A stretch of 64,000 nt of DNA from Gracilaria gracilis (taxonomy: Eukaryota; Rhodophyta; Florideophyceae; Gracilariales; Gracilariaceae), in assembly GCA_030374805.1 (NCBI GenBank), contig JARGSG010000001.1, positions 1,054,001 through 1,118,000 on the forward strand. Reading direction: 5' to 3'. This document shows, piece by piece, positions 53,371 through 64,000 of this stretch. The notes below the pieces were generated by a model. It had not been told where the DNA came from. It saw only the letters and a program-made list of their open reading frames with translations, and ran no database searches. A program made the position numbers and the translations under genes. The first letter of the stretch is position 1, and each line of letters begins with the position of its first letter.

Positions 53371-56300
53371 TTACCCACCATTCGGCATGTCCTCTCCCTT
53401 GCGGTTCCAGTAGCTCACCCGGAAGTGGTGTGGTATGGCTGACGGCGGCTCGGCGGTATCACCGTCAGCGCCCCAGCCATACCAACGTACTGTGTACTTT
53501 AGACCTTCTTGGGTACGGCGGTGACCTACAAGGCGTTCCACTGGGAACTCATTAGAGACCTGAGATGGTATCCTTTCACCACTTTGGTTTAGATGAGCAT
53601 CGGTACCACTAGGGGTAGGGGTTTCTTCTGAAGGAGCAACCGTAATCCCCGCGGGTGGTACGTAGTCTGGGTCATCACCCTGTGCGTCATCATTAACCTC
53701 GATGGTTATCTCGTCCTCTCTGGGCCGAGTTCTCAGGGCAGCCGCTTGTGGGTCACGCGCGGATTCTTCGCGTTCCTTCCTTGACTGAATCGTTCGAGGT
53801 GCAACCGTGATTCGGGAAATAGAGATCGTATTCCCTACACCATCTTGATTTACCGTTACCGTGTGGTCGGTCGACCGAACTACCTTGAAAAGTCCCGATG
53901 ATTTCGGAAAAAGCTTAAAATTGATATCTCTATCAATCGCTTCATCATCGGCTTCATCACCCGGTCGTGGTTTAGCTCCCTTTGGAGGGTGGTCAATGAA
54001 GACATATTGACCCGGCGTAGCCGTTACCACTTGGGTTACCTTTCGGTCAGAGTCCTCCTTGTACCGCTTCTGGGATGCTGTGAGCTTGCTCTCAGCATAC
54101 TTGAGAGCACGTCTCAACCTCAAGAGGGTATTCCGTTTGACCTGTGACGGTGTGAGCGCTCCCGCTGCTTCTGGTCCTAATGGGTCCCCTTCAACAACAA
54201 TACCTGGTGGGTGTCTTGAAAGTATCAGATCGAACGGCGTAGTTTGCGTCGCTCGATGAACTTGAAGGTTATATGCATATGTCAAGGCCTGCACGAGCTC
54301 GTCCCAACCAGTTTGGTGTTCTTCCGTATAATGTCTCAGCCTAGATACCAGTGTTCGGTTAAAGCGCTCCACTTGCCCATTCGTTCGCGGATGATAGGCA
54401 GTAGTAAAGTAGTGCTTGATACCCAAGAGGTTACAAACAGCTTCAAAGAACTTCGAAGCAAAGTTCGAACCATTGTCGGTAAGTAGATAAAGCGGTGCAC
54501 CATACGGGTAGATCCAATTGTTCAAGAACGACACCGCGAAAGTCGTAGATTTCGTGTCCTTCAATGGTATCGCTCGCGTGAGCTTCGAGAACCTGTCGTT
54601 GATTACGATGATGTACTGATACCCCCTTCTTGGTTTTGGTATTGAACCCAGAAGGTCTATTGCGACAAACTCGAGAGGACCCGCTGCAGGGAATAACTTC
54701 AAGTATTTCCTGTGCTTCCGGAGACCTCTACGGGTATGTACGCAAGATTCATATTGACCTACAAAAGTATATATATCATTAGCCATATAAGGCCAGTAGT
54801 ACCCTTGCCTCAAAGTGTAGTACATTCTCGTACCTCCAGGGTGTCCTGATAGCCTTGGGTAGTGGGCCAGGTACAGCACCCGAGGGCGCAGCACCTTGGA
54901 CACCACCTTCTGAAGGGAACCATCAATAGGAGCTCGCCTCACCAGGAAACCATTTCGGTCGACGTCAAAGTTCGAGTCTTTCATACCTACTTGGTTCATG
55001 AGAGAGCGGCAATAGACATCGTTTGCTTGCTCTCTCAGGAATTCCTCGCCGGTAATCGGCATGACGTCTGTTTCCTCGAGGGCGAGTATTTCCCGAGGGA
55101 TGGCATCACTAAACCACGTATCCTCTTCGGGTAAAGTCCAGTTACCTTCTAAGGTATCACCATCAGGGTTGGTAGAGATGGTGAAGTATTGTATATCATC
55201 CTCTACCGGCTCGGTGTACAAACCATCTGTGGTAATGCGAGACATCGCGTCTGCGACATTGTGATTGATACCTGGACGGTACTGTACGTCATACTCGAAC
55301 TCTGAAAGTCGTAACCGCCATCAGGCAAGTCTGCCCGATGCGTCGGCGAGAACGAGTATCCATCGCAGGGCGGCATAGTCTGTTCAAAGCGTCGAAGCGT
55401 TAACCGTTCACCATATAGGTAGGGGCGGAGCATCAAAATGCTCCATACCACAGCTAGACACTCCTTTTCGGTTGTTGTGTAATTCTTTTCTGCAGGGTGC
55501 AGGGCACGGTTCCAGTACCCTATAGGTAGTTTGTCACCGTCTTCTTGCTCCTGCATAAGACAACAACCAATTTGGGCCTCCGAAGCATCGGTATCCAATG
55601 TGTATCGTAAACCAGCTTTGGGTAGTGCCAAGATGGGAGGTGTCAAAAGCGCATGTTTCTGCGCCTCGAACGCATCCATCTCCTCATTGGTAAGACATTC
55701 AAACCTTGTAGGTTGGCCTTTCAGTAGCTTTCTGTTTAGGGGAGCCGCTATCTTGGCAAATCCCTTGATAAACCAGCGGTACACATTGCACAAACCTATA
55801 AAGGATCGGATTTCCGTTTGGGACGTGGGTGGCTTCGCCTCCTGCACGGCCCGGATATTCCGCGGCGTCACTTCTAACCTCCCAGGGCTGATGATATAAC
55901 CAAGGTATTCTACCTCTTCGGTGAAGAATTCACATTTGCGGAGCTTCAACGTTACTCCAGATTCCCTCAAAAGGTTCAAAAGTTCTCTAAAATGGTGGAA
56001 ATGTTTTTTTACCGTCCTGGACTATATGATTACATCGTCGATGTATACCAGAGCGGTTCTGCACTTCACCTTCGAAAGGATTATATCTAAAGCCCTCTGA
56101 AAGGTAGCCGGCGCATTGCGTAACCCAAAAGGCATACGCGTTAAGCGGAATAACCCAGCGTGGAAAGTAAACGTGGTTTTGTCCTTGTCTTCTTCCCTAA
56201 TAGGTACCTCCCAATAACAACAATTGGCATCGAACGTAGTAAAGATCTTGGCGTTGCCCAACGAATCTATACACTCGTCCATTCTAAGTATTGGGTAAGA

Positions 56301-57596
56301 ATCCTTGATGGTCATACTATTCAGTCTCCTGTAGTCCACACAGAACCGCATACGGGTATCATTCTTCTTTTTGACCAGAACCATAGGGCTGGCCCAGTCT
56401 GCATTTGTGGGTTCTATGACACCTTCACAGAGCATTCGTTCGACCTCACTGAGCTCAATCTCACGGGCTTTTGGAACTGCACGGTAAGGCTGCTGGTAAA
56501 TGGGTTTCCATCTAGGCACCATGTCAATACGGTGCTCTGTAGCCTCAATTTGGCCTAACCGGCCCGACCACATGGGCTCAAATTCTTCTAAGAGACTGAG
56601 GATCCGGTCTCGGAGAGCCTGGTTCTCCACACCAATCTGGACTTCCTCTCTCCAATTCCGCACTGGGTCCAGTTCCATACTCTTTTCCTGATCTCCAACT
56701 CTAAAGGTATTGGCGATCTTCTGTCCCATTTTGGTGTTTGTCGATAACGCGGGCGCATATGCAGGGTATGGCGCATCTGTTCGTCCCCCTTCCTTAGAGG
56801 TGGCGATCTCGCCAAGCCTATTAGGTGAGACCGTGAAAACCCCTTGTGGTGCCGGCAATGCGATTCCTATAGTGGTATTCTTGGGTAACTTAACAATGTG
56901 ATTGCTAAAGTTACTCAAGTACACCTTGAAGGATTGATTAGGGATGTTGTCAATAATCCCGTTTTCCATCAAGGCGAGATGTCTTTCTGCCAACCTAGGA
57001 TGTTTCTGTAGCATGACCAATCCTGGAACTGCGCATGAGACACTCACTACCATTTGGGTCACAGCCGGAATTGATACCAATCTGGTGAGCCGTATCTTGT
57101 TGGAGACCGTTTCGGTGGGTATACTGGACCTCGGCTTCTGAAGACAACCATTTTTAGTCTGCGTATTACCCAGTATGGCAATACGACCACCTTGACGGAG
57201 AGCGATCGTTCGGGACCCTGGCAAAATTGCCTTGACATGTCTGTCAATAAAATTGGTCCCGAGGATACAGTCTGTCGCCAGACGATCCACCACAAAGAAA
57301 TTGAGCTTCACCTTCAAGGTTCCAAGTTGTACCACAGTAGTCAACATTACCCTAAGGTGCAGTGGGCGCTCGTTAGCGTCCACCAGCGGGTTGATAGTCG
57401 GGGCACGTCGAATGTTCCGCAAGACCGCATCTGGTATGACGCGAGCGTTTAGCACATTCGGACCGGCGCCGGTATCGATTACACACGCAACGAGAACTTG
57501 TAGGTAATTGAGAAAGCTTACTGAAGCATTAACTTTATAGTTATTGTACTTCATTAGACACACCACATTGGGTACATCTGATTCTTCTTTTTCCAA
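53371..57596 (-). mobile_element. pol region of element 2
   Basis: Minus-strand domains in Ty3/gypsy order: protease (IDTGAGPNVLN), reverse transcriptase (PFGLRNAPATFQRALDII, YIDDVII), RNase H (TTEKECLAVVWSI), integrase (LTDNGSNFASKFF, YHPRTNGQVERFNR) and a C-terminal chromodomain (YTVRWYGWG). Related to element 1 over its whole length but diverged. Confidence 0.9.
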
Positions 57597-57654
57597 AATT
57601 AAGGTATCCCGTTCGGTGTCGACGGGCCTTCCAATTCACGGTTAGGGGTGGCCC

Positions 57655-59868
57655 CTACGCTAACCGTTCGGTGTTTTCCTGCTCCTCCTGAGCGGGACTG
57701 TCCTTCTCCAAGAATGGTGTTTCCTCGACGAGATGAACCTCAGATGGTGATGGTTGAGCTTGTACCCTCTTTCCAGATCCATATAGGTTACGGTGGTTTT
57801 GCTGCCTGGCACTGATCAGATTTTCGGGCACCCCTGGGGGTATTTTGTCACATCTGTTCGCCAGATGGTCTGGCGACAAACAGAGCCAGCAAACCAATCC
57901 ACCTGTCTGGGGATCACACATTGCCATCAAGGTAGGTCTGGTAACCGGATTGGTCGGTGCTGTAGCATATGAGGATGCTTGCGAACCACCCGTTGAGGTT
58001 TGTTGAGTGCCCGCCGCACTTGGTGGCGACCTTACCGAAGCTGGTGGTACTGTCGACGACCAATTACCGATGGAGGAGGCTCGTGACTGAGCCTGCGGCG
58101 CGGTCACGAGATGAACCGCCATCCCTTTTGGTACGCGAATGAGCGAATCACCGTCTGAGGTAGTGCTTTCTTCTAGCTCCAATACTGGCCGTTTCGGTTT
58201 ATCCTTTGAGGTATGGGACGCCGACGGCTTCTTTCCGTGACGGAGAGTGTCGCCTAGTCCCTGGGCATAACGGGCAAGCCCATTATAACCCACCTTACGG
58301 TTGTTCGCCAGGTAATCGCGTACCTGCGAACGGATCGCTTTGTCGACATTGACGGCGAAAAGCGACTTCAACCTACTAGTGGTAAAAACATTACCGCATC
58401 GGGTGGCCAGATTCCAAAGGCCCAACGCGAATTCCATTTCGGTTTGGCTAGAGCGTTGGCGATATGCCTGCACCTCAGCGTAACTTTCCTGGATAACCTC
58501 ATCGGTAGCGTAAGTTTGCAACATGAAATTAACCACTTCTGGGTACGTTTCTAACATCTCTGTCCCCTCTTCATCAACCGCCAGGGTATTTCCACGGAGC
58601 CTGCCTTGCAGCAAGTGGTAAGCTTGACCTTTAAGGTAAAACTAGAATAACCACATGGCAGCACCTTCGGAAAAACCATTTTGGTCACATGCAATCTTGA
58701 ACTTTCGCAGAAACTCAATTACCGCAATGAGATCATCACCTGTGAAGGTAGTATCACCCATATGGAAGCTGAGCTTCCCATGGTGCTTGGTGATCTTCTG
58801 CGCAACCTCTTAGGTGTAAGCAGAGGATCGGTTTGTCAACCGATATGACCTATAATCAACCGCTTTGGTGAACAAATCGTTCAGCGGCTGACGCACCTCT
58901 AGGGTTGTATCGGTGTCCGAATCCAAGTCGGACGACTCGTACCGTTTCTTCTTACCTTTACGGTTTCTCTTTGACGACTTCTTCGCCAACCTGTTCGGTT
59001 TCTTCTTGCATCTATCTTTACGGTCATCATCCGACGATGAACGAGTATCGGTATCGGAGCTCGAGGAATCGGGGTCAGAGTCGTAGCCGCGACTCTTTCC
59101 CTTCTTCCTCCTCCTTTCTTTACCCTTGCGGTTTCTCCTTCGTCGCCCCTCTTCTGGGTCAGACGAATCGTCCTCAGGTCCACCAGTCTTGGTCTCTTTT
59201 CGAACGTTACCTCCAATGGGTGGCAAGTACACGTCTCGAGGGCCCATCTCTATATGGCCCTCTTTACCTTGCCTTAAACCTTGTAGGTACGCACTATCGG
59301 CCGGAATTGGCTGGATTGGTGCGGAAGAACCGGAAGGGACCCCCTATGGTATGCTAGTAACCATATTCACCCCAGGGGTTTTGGCTTCCGCCATTCTTTC
59401 AGAAACCCAAAGGTCTTGAACCACTCGGTAGATATGCTCCCGGGCACCCGTTAAGAGGTATATTTCAACCAATTTAGGTATGCGTTGAGAGAGCTCGTGC
59501 ACGGCTCGATCAACCACCAAGCGGGTAACGGCGTCCATGTCCATTGAGGTCATAGCTTCATTAACCGTAGCGGTAAAAAGAGCTTTCGCTCGATCTTCCA
59601 ATTGGGGCCAAAGGTCCTCAACCGTTTTCAGCAATTCCTTAGTGGGTTCAGGAGCTGACGGAGGCTGAGAGCCCGTATCCTTTGAGGTTCCGGCCCGAGG
59701 TTGCCGAAGCAGCTCCTCGGGATTATCCAGAATGGGTTTAGCGGCCGAAGCCGCACCAGAACTCTTGTAGCTAGGTGGCGCGCTAGAGCCACTAGTAATC
59801 GTTGTAGGTCTTTCCATAGTGACCAATAGTGGTATCCAATTGCTTCGCGAGTATTCCCACGAAATCAA
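57655..59868 (-). mobile_element. gag region of element 2
   Basis: Minus strand. A C-terminal zinc knuckle CWLCLSPDHLANRC (C-x2-C-x4-H-x4-C) identifies nucleocapsid. Upstream lies the gag core (YPEVVNFMLQTYATDE, RCGNVF) and a strongly charged Lys/Arg/Asp/Ser segment like that of element 1. Confidence 0.85.
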
Positions 59869-59964
59869 ATAGGTGTGTGAACTTCCAGAATTCTTTCGAA
59901 AGTCTACTGTCTACCAGTAAAGATACGACAAAAAGCAAGAAACTTCTAGGTCGGGAGACCAAAA

Positions 59965-60472
59965 TGTCGTACAGATACGGATAAGGTGTGGGGTCCGCCT
60001 GGTAGAGGGAGCGCACGAGGGCTCAACCTAAAGGAGAAAAACACACAACCAATATGGTAGTAGGGCACCTGAAACCCGCAGGGGCAAACGGTGGGGCAAC
60101 TAGTCTAGACCGTGTAGGTGTACGGTAGTAGACATCGACGCACGGTAAAATCTGAATAGTAATAGAGTAGCAAGTGACCAAGATGGTATAGTTACTGCCC
60201 TAATGGTGCCTGACTTTACAAAACCCAAGGGGGAAGGCGAGGTGCACCACAATATATACAAGGTGCACCGACGCCGATCTCCCATGCGGGCATGACTTCA
60301 TCGGCTGCGTTCATGACCTACTGTCATGGGCCAGCAATGCTAACCTATCCTAGACTATAAACTAAAAATTAGAAATTATAAAATACAGAATACCAATTGG
60401 GTACAGTGCAGCCAGCAAGGCGCACCAGTAGACCCACGTGGCACCAACCCATTGGAGTCTCATTGTACTACA
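59965..60472 (-). repeat. 5' LTR of element 2
   Basis: 508-bp repeat starting TGTCGTACA and ending TGTACTACA, followed by TCACT. Carries the promoter, since the element reads on the minus strand. Confidence 0.95.
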
Positions 60473-60477
60473 TCACT

Positions 60478-60817
60478 CATGTCGCGTTTGCCATCAATTA
60501 TATCCGAAATAGCTTTTAAACTGCATTGCCTCTGAACCATTTTCACAGCCATGATGTATCTCTTGGTTTGAAGTTTCGCATTTTGTGCGCCCAATACATG
60601 CAGTGCTTTGATTGCAAGTTTGCAGTGAAGATTGTCATATTTGTTTTCGTGGAGTATAAGTTGTGCCTGAGATATTTTGGTTGGAACGGTGGTTCAGCTT
60701 TGTTGTTTTTGCGTCGTTGTCGTCTGAGTGGCTTCGGCAGTTTGATTTTCATCGGAGATGGTTGCAGAGCTTGCTGGATGTTGGCTTTCAGCTGATGGAT
60801 TCTGGGTATTCTGCATC
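60478..60817 (-). pseudogene. N-terminal part of the gene cut by LTR element 2
   Basis: Minus-strand frame from ATG 60817 (MQNTQNPSAESQHPASSAT), Ser/Thr/Gln-rich, through one TGA (near 60,697) into a helical stretch (LILHENKYDNLHCKLAIKAL, LKAISDIIDGKRDMS) that ends exactly at the element's target duplication. The reading frame continues at 48875 on the other side of the element, which is why the two are treated as one interrupted gene. Confidence 0.6.
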
Positions 60818-60954
60818 GTGAGGGAAAAAGGTTTACGTACCGTGTTTGCGGTTGAGGAGGGTATGCTCTGTTGGGGTTGTTCGTTTGCCTGACTGGGAAA
60901 CTCTGGAAGCTCCAGACGGGAAGAAACGGTGAAATGACAGCAGCTATACATGTG

Positions 60955-61622
60955 TACTCTTTATTGGTTTGCCTATCGTTTCCGATTTACGTGTTCCGGT
61001 TTCGTTAAGTTATACAACGCCCCTAAATGCGGCTCTTGACTGGGCCGTCGCACTCTCTGAAAATGACAGTTTTCAAAGCGGAAAGAGTGCGTTTCGTAGG
61101 GGCTAATAAAGTTACTAAGAAACCTAGAGTGAGAAAATCTGCAAGACTCTGATGGACTTCAGGTAATGCTCCCCGGGCCATTTCTGTCCCTAAGAAGGCG
61201 GAATGGTATATATTGTATAAGTGGTCGAGCCATGGGCGGTGATATTTGGCGTTTTGGACCGTTGATTCGTTCCGTTGCCTTATACGGGGCTGTCGACCCA
61301 TCTCAGGTAGAACATGAAAGAACCCAGATCGAAATATGATCGAAGGAGTTTACAATGGTCGATGAGGAGCACTTGCTCGCTCGTCTTTTTCATGCGTGTT
61401 TCTTGCGAAGAGCTGCCCGAACGTTTTCATGATTGCTTTTGGTTCATGCGTATTTCCTGCGAAGGGCTGGCCGAATACACGTGAAATGTTGCGGTTGATT
61501 GCCCGCACGAGAGAATTGTATGTGTTGGTGCGGCCATGGGCACAAGTGTAGGGTTTTGGACAGCATTGATGTCCGCCTGCGATGAGTGTTTAGGATCCCC
61601 TTACTAGTCCCGTCTGATGTTC
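60955..61622. other. No convincing gene
   Basis: Only short minus-strand frames (for example 61023-61301, 92 residues) with no recognisable family. Confidence 0.3.
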
Positions 61623-61628
61623 CTGTAC

Positions 61629-62110
61629 TCACTTATTGAGTGAGTGGAATGTTCCTTTTTGTAGGGCCGTGGGAATGATTTGAATGACGGGCATGAAGAG
61701 GGGATGGCTATGTGAGGTGCCTGCTTCTAGATGTGTTGCTGGTAGTTTTGTTGGACCATTTTGCCTTATGAATTGGGCTGTAAAGTTGCCTGCTTCTTCA
61801 TGAAAAGCTTTACATGTAGCCGCAAAACCCCATTTCGAAGTGATGATGAGCTTTTGCACAGGTTTGGAGTAAGTTAATTCCTCCCCGAGCATCTGCACAA
61901 GAACGAAGACATGGTTCTGGGATTGTCAATGTGTACACTCGGCGCACAAGATGCTCGTCCTTGCTGGGTACGAAGGCATACCAGCAAGGATGAAAGCCAA
62001 GTGCGACTGTAGAACAGGTGTAAAGGGATGCGTACGATTGGAGTGGCCAGTTGCGCAAATTTCTGCTCAAACGCAACTATGTGTAGATCATCTTTGTCTC
62101 TTTCATCCAT
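61629..62110 (-). pseudogene. Possible minus-strand gene remnant, unknown
   Basis: Protein-like sequence shifts through three frames: MDERDKDDLHIVAFEQKFAQ, then LGFHPCWYAFVPSKDEHLVR, then GEELTYSKPVQKLIITSKWG to a stop at 61629. This looks like a decayed or intron-containing gene of about 160 codons. No family recognised; low confidence. Confidence 0.3.
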
Positions 62111-62454
62111 GGAGCGTTACCAGGTGGAGATCACGCCTTGTTTGGACACAGTGCCCCATGCTCACTGGGCGCCATTTTCTGATTACGACGGAGTGGCGTG
62201 AAACATCGTGAATCACGCGTGTGGAGGTTCTCGGCGTGACGTGTACCGACGGTACCAAAGACTTGGGCGTGCCGAGCACGCCGCCTTGAGTGTTTTCCCG
62301 CCAATGACACGCTGAGGCTCCGGCTCGCAAACCCGAGGACGCTGTGCCGCATGATTTCAGGCGAGAGCACGCCGAGCACGATGAGGGGCGTGATTTCACG
62401 CCACGAGGACATGAAGCGTGCAGAGCTGCGTTATTTCATGCCAACCACGCGCAG

Positions 62455-62625
62455 AGCATGGCACACGTGTACACATAGACACAGTGCACACAGAGACACA
62501 CTGTACACGGTGGACACTGTGTAGACCCCATGTACGGTGTACACAGTGTACAGAGCAGCACAATGTACACGTTGTACACAGCGTGTACAGTGTATACGCT
62601 GTGTAGATTGTGTACAAAAGTAGCT
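62455..62625. repeat. TGTACAC/GTGTACA-rich low-complexity cluster
   Basis: About 170 bases almost entirely built from GTACAC, CACTGTGTA, CACAGTG and their complements; many overlapping small palindromes. No coding capacity seen. Confidence 0.75.
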
Positions 62626-62639
62626 TTACGTCTAATAGT

Positions 62640-63155
62640 GTTTTAGATGGGGTGGTGCAGACGGACATTGTGTAACACGCGGTGCAGATAGGCACAACCT
62701 ATGCACGCAGTACACTCGACCAGAGTGGTACTGTTTCCGTTTGTAGTAAGCGATCGTGGAGCAAGATGAGACCAAACGAGTGCCGTCGTGGTAGCGGCTT
62801 GGGCGATGATCGATGCCGCTCCGATCGCATACCGTCGCCTCCAGCTCAGAGCATCTTGCCCCACGTCGCATATGCAATTGGCTCTAATAAATCCATTTCT
62901 TCGCGTGCTCATTTTATTTACAATGAAACAATAGGTCTCTAAACAAAATAGTCACTAATTGCACGAAGACAGAGTAGTTTTGCAGTTGATGACTGATTCC
63001 TAAGGAAGCTCTGGCTTCACGAAATTCTGCGCTGTAACTAGTTTCATTCAGTTGTATTGGAATATATTCCAAAATTAAGAAAAACTCATTACATATTTAC
63101 AAACTTTTGCCCTCCAATCAACAACTACTAGGTTTTCTATGTATAAAATATATTC
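62640..63155. other. Gene-free stretch
   Basis: Nothing recognised; the last 200 bases are AT-rich. Confidence 0.3.
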
Positions 63156-63279
63156 ATGAAAGATTGTGTCGTCTTTACAAATGTAATACTGCCGGTACAG
63201 AAAGCTCCCTTCTTGAATTTGGCCGTCGCCGCGGTCGCTGTCGCTTGGCGGAGGAACTACCCTTGCGTACAAAATCTTT

Positions 63280-64000
63280 CCACAACATCCTCCATTACCT
63301 TGCTTCTACCCACCCCTGTTCTCCCCAACACAACAACGCCACGCCTTCACTGTCACCACCCACACTCGTGTTTTCCGCCGCAGCTGCTGCCGCCACGCCC
63401 TCTCCTACTTCCTGTTCTAATATCTGTTGCTTCCACCATCCTCGTCTGTTTTCCTGCTCCCCGACAAGGACGGTTTCGCAACCTAAGCTCGTCTCTAGCG
63501 CCGCCGTTGACTTCGCTGCCCATACTTGCATCTGCCGTTTCCAAGGCCTCCACTCGTACCCCCATACTCGTCTCTACTGCTGCCAACTCTGTAGCTGCAC
63601 CCACTCCCCCGTTTGTGTGCCGTCACTGCGTCCGCCGCCGCTTTTTCAAACCACACTCCTTCCTCCCGGAACCGCCGCCAATGTCACTGCCGAAGCTCAT
63701 CCCTTCAGCTGCCGCCGTTCTTTCCACCCACACTCGCCCCTCCCGCTGCCGCCGCCGCTGTTATCACAAACACTGTGTCCCTCGCCTCTGCCAAAATCCC
63801 CGTCTGTCCTAGTCCGCCCAGCCACTGCTGCCGCAAACCACACTCGAATTTTTGGCTGTTGTATCCGTCGCCGCCACCACCCTAGCTTCTTCTCCTACTC
63901 CTCACCGCCGCCGTTTTCCACCGCCTTCCGTTTCACCACGCAAACACGTTCTTCTCGCGGCCGCCGTCGTTGCCGTCCTCACACACACTCTGCCCCTCGC
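63280..64000. repeat. Degenerate GCC/CCG-rich repeat region to the window end
   Basis: C-rich sequence with recurring GCCGCCG, CACACTCG and CCTC(C/T)C phrases at irregular spacing. The plus frame 63156-63812 (218 residues, Pro/Ser/Leu/Cys-rich) is open, but its composition follows the repeat, and the minus strand gives Gly/Ala/Glu-rich frames. Probably an old minisatellite or an exon with expanded repeats. Confidence 0.45.

Larger units (their letters stand above)
48876..60472 (-). mobile_element. Ty3/gypsy LTR retrotransposon 2 (chromodomain type), older
   Basis: About 11.6 kb, transcribed on the minus strand, with 508-bp LTRs and 5-bp target duplication TCACT (48871-48875 and 60473-60477). 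Parts on the minus strand: gag about 59.9-57.7 kb, then pol with protease, reverse transcriptase, RNase H, integrase and chromodomain about 57.6-53.4 kb; an antisense ORF lies at 50.2-52.4 kb. The LTRs differ at roughly thirty positions (about 6%), so it is several times older than element 1. It is broken, with about five breaks. It is inserted in an unrelated minus-strand gene. Confidence 0.95.

Noticed and set aside
63156-63812. 218-codon plus-strand ORF near the window end
   Set aside because: Composition follows the GCC/CCG repeat; no domain, and the opposite strand is equally open.
1-64000. Alternative genetic code to explain the in-frame stops
   Set aside because: All three stop codons occur inside decayed frames, while intact genes (SET, reductase, Harbinger) end normally, so no single reassignment explains them.

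Overview
This is a TE-rich eukaryotic window, not a prokaryotic one. It holds two complete-length Ty3/gypsy elements of the chromodomain type, CACTA/Plavaka-like, pogo-like and PIF/Harbinger transposases, MITEs and foldback hairpins. It also holds a VPS13-like chorein gene and long genes with almost no introns. An intron-poor, repeat-swollen alga of florideophyte red-alga type would fit, but no single gene proves it, so the organism is inference with low confidence.

Layout: 1-5.1 kb carries a ketopantoate-reductase-like gene facing a very long decayed gene that fuses a ParB/sulfiredoxin-like domain to a C-terminal 2OG-Fe(II)-oxygenase-like domain; a 291-bp MITE sits inside it. 5.4-6.7 kb is hairpins and spacer. 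6.7-17.9 kb is a young Ty3/gypsy element with an extra antisense ORF. 18.1-18.4 kb is more hairpins. 18.7-25.3 kb carries a bacterial-type (beta-class) DNA amino-methyltransferase gene, a SET-domain gene and a long decayed coiled-coil gene with a second MITE copy. 25.7-28.8 kb is a broken Plavaka-like transposase. 28.9-33.7 kb is a second, inverted and shortened copy of the ParB/2OG + reductase unit with an extra coiled-coil gene. 34.0-35.4 kb is hairpins and a 122-bp tandem repeat. 35.8-38.1 kb is a decayed PIF1-like helicase.

39.3-43.1 kb carries a pogo-like and an intact-looking Harbinger transposase. 43.2-48.9 kb holds three decayed genes: VPS13-like, one unknown, and one cut in two by the next element. 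48.9-60.5 kb is an older Ty3/gypsy element with a homologous antisense ORF. 60.5-64 kb holds the other half of the cut gene, weak ORFs and low-complexity DNA.

How it may fit together (inference): the modification-type enzymes (2OG oxygenase, DNA methyltransferase, SET methyltransferase), the ParB-like domain and the PIF1 helicase lie in blocks separated by the same family of palindromic hairpins. They may be cargo of one large mobile element, or of several related ones, that carries its own DNA and chromatin modifiers. Most of these genes are broken by stop codons, yet their reading frames are largely kept.
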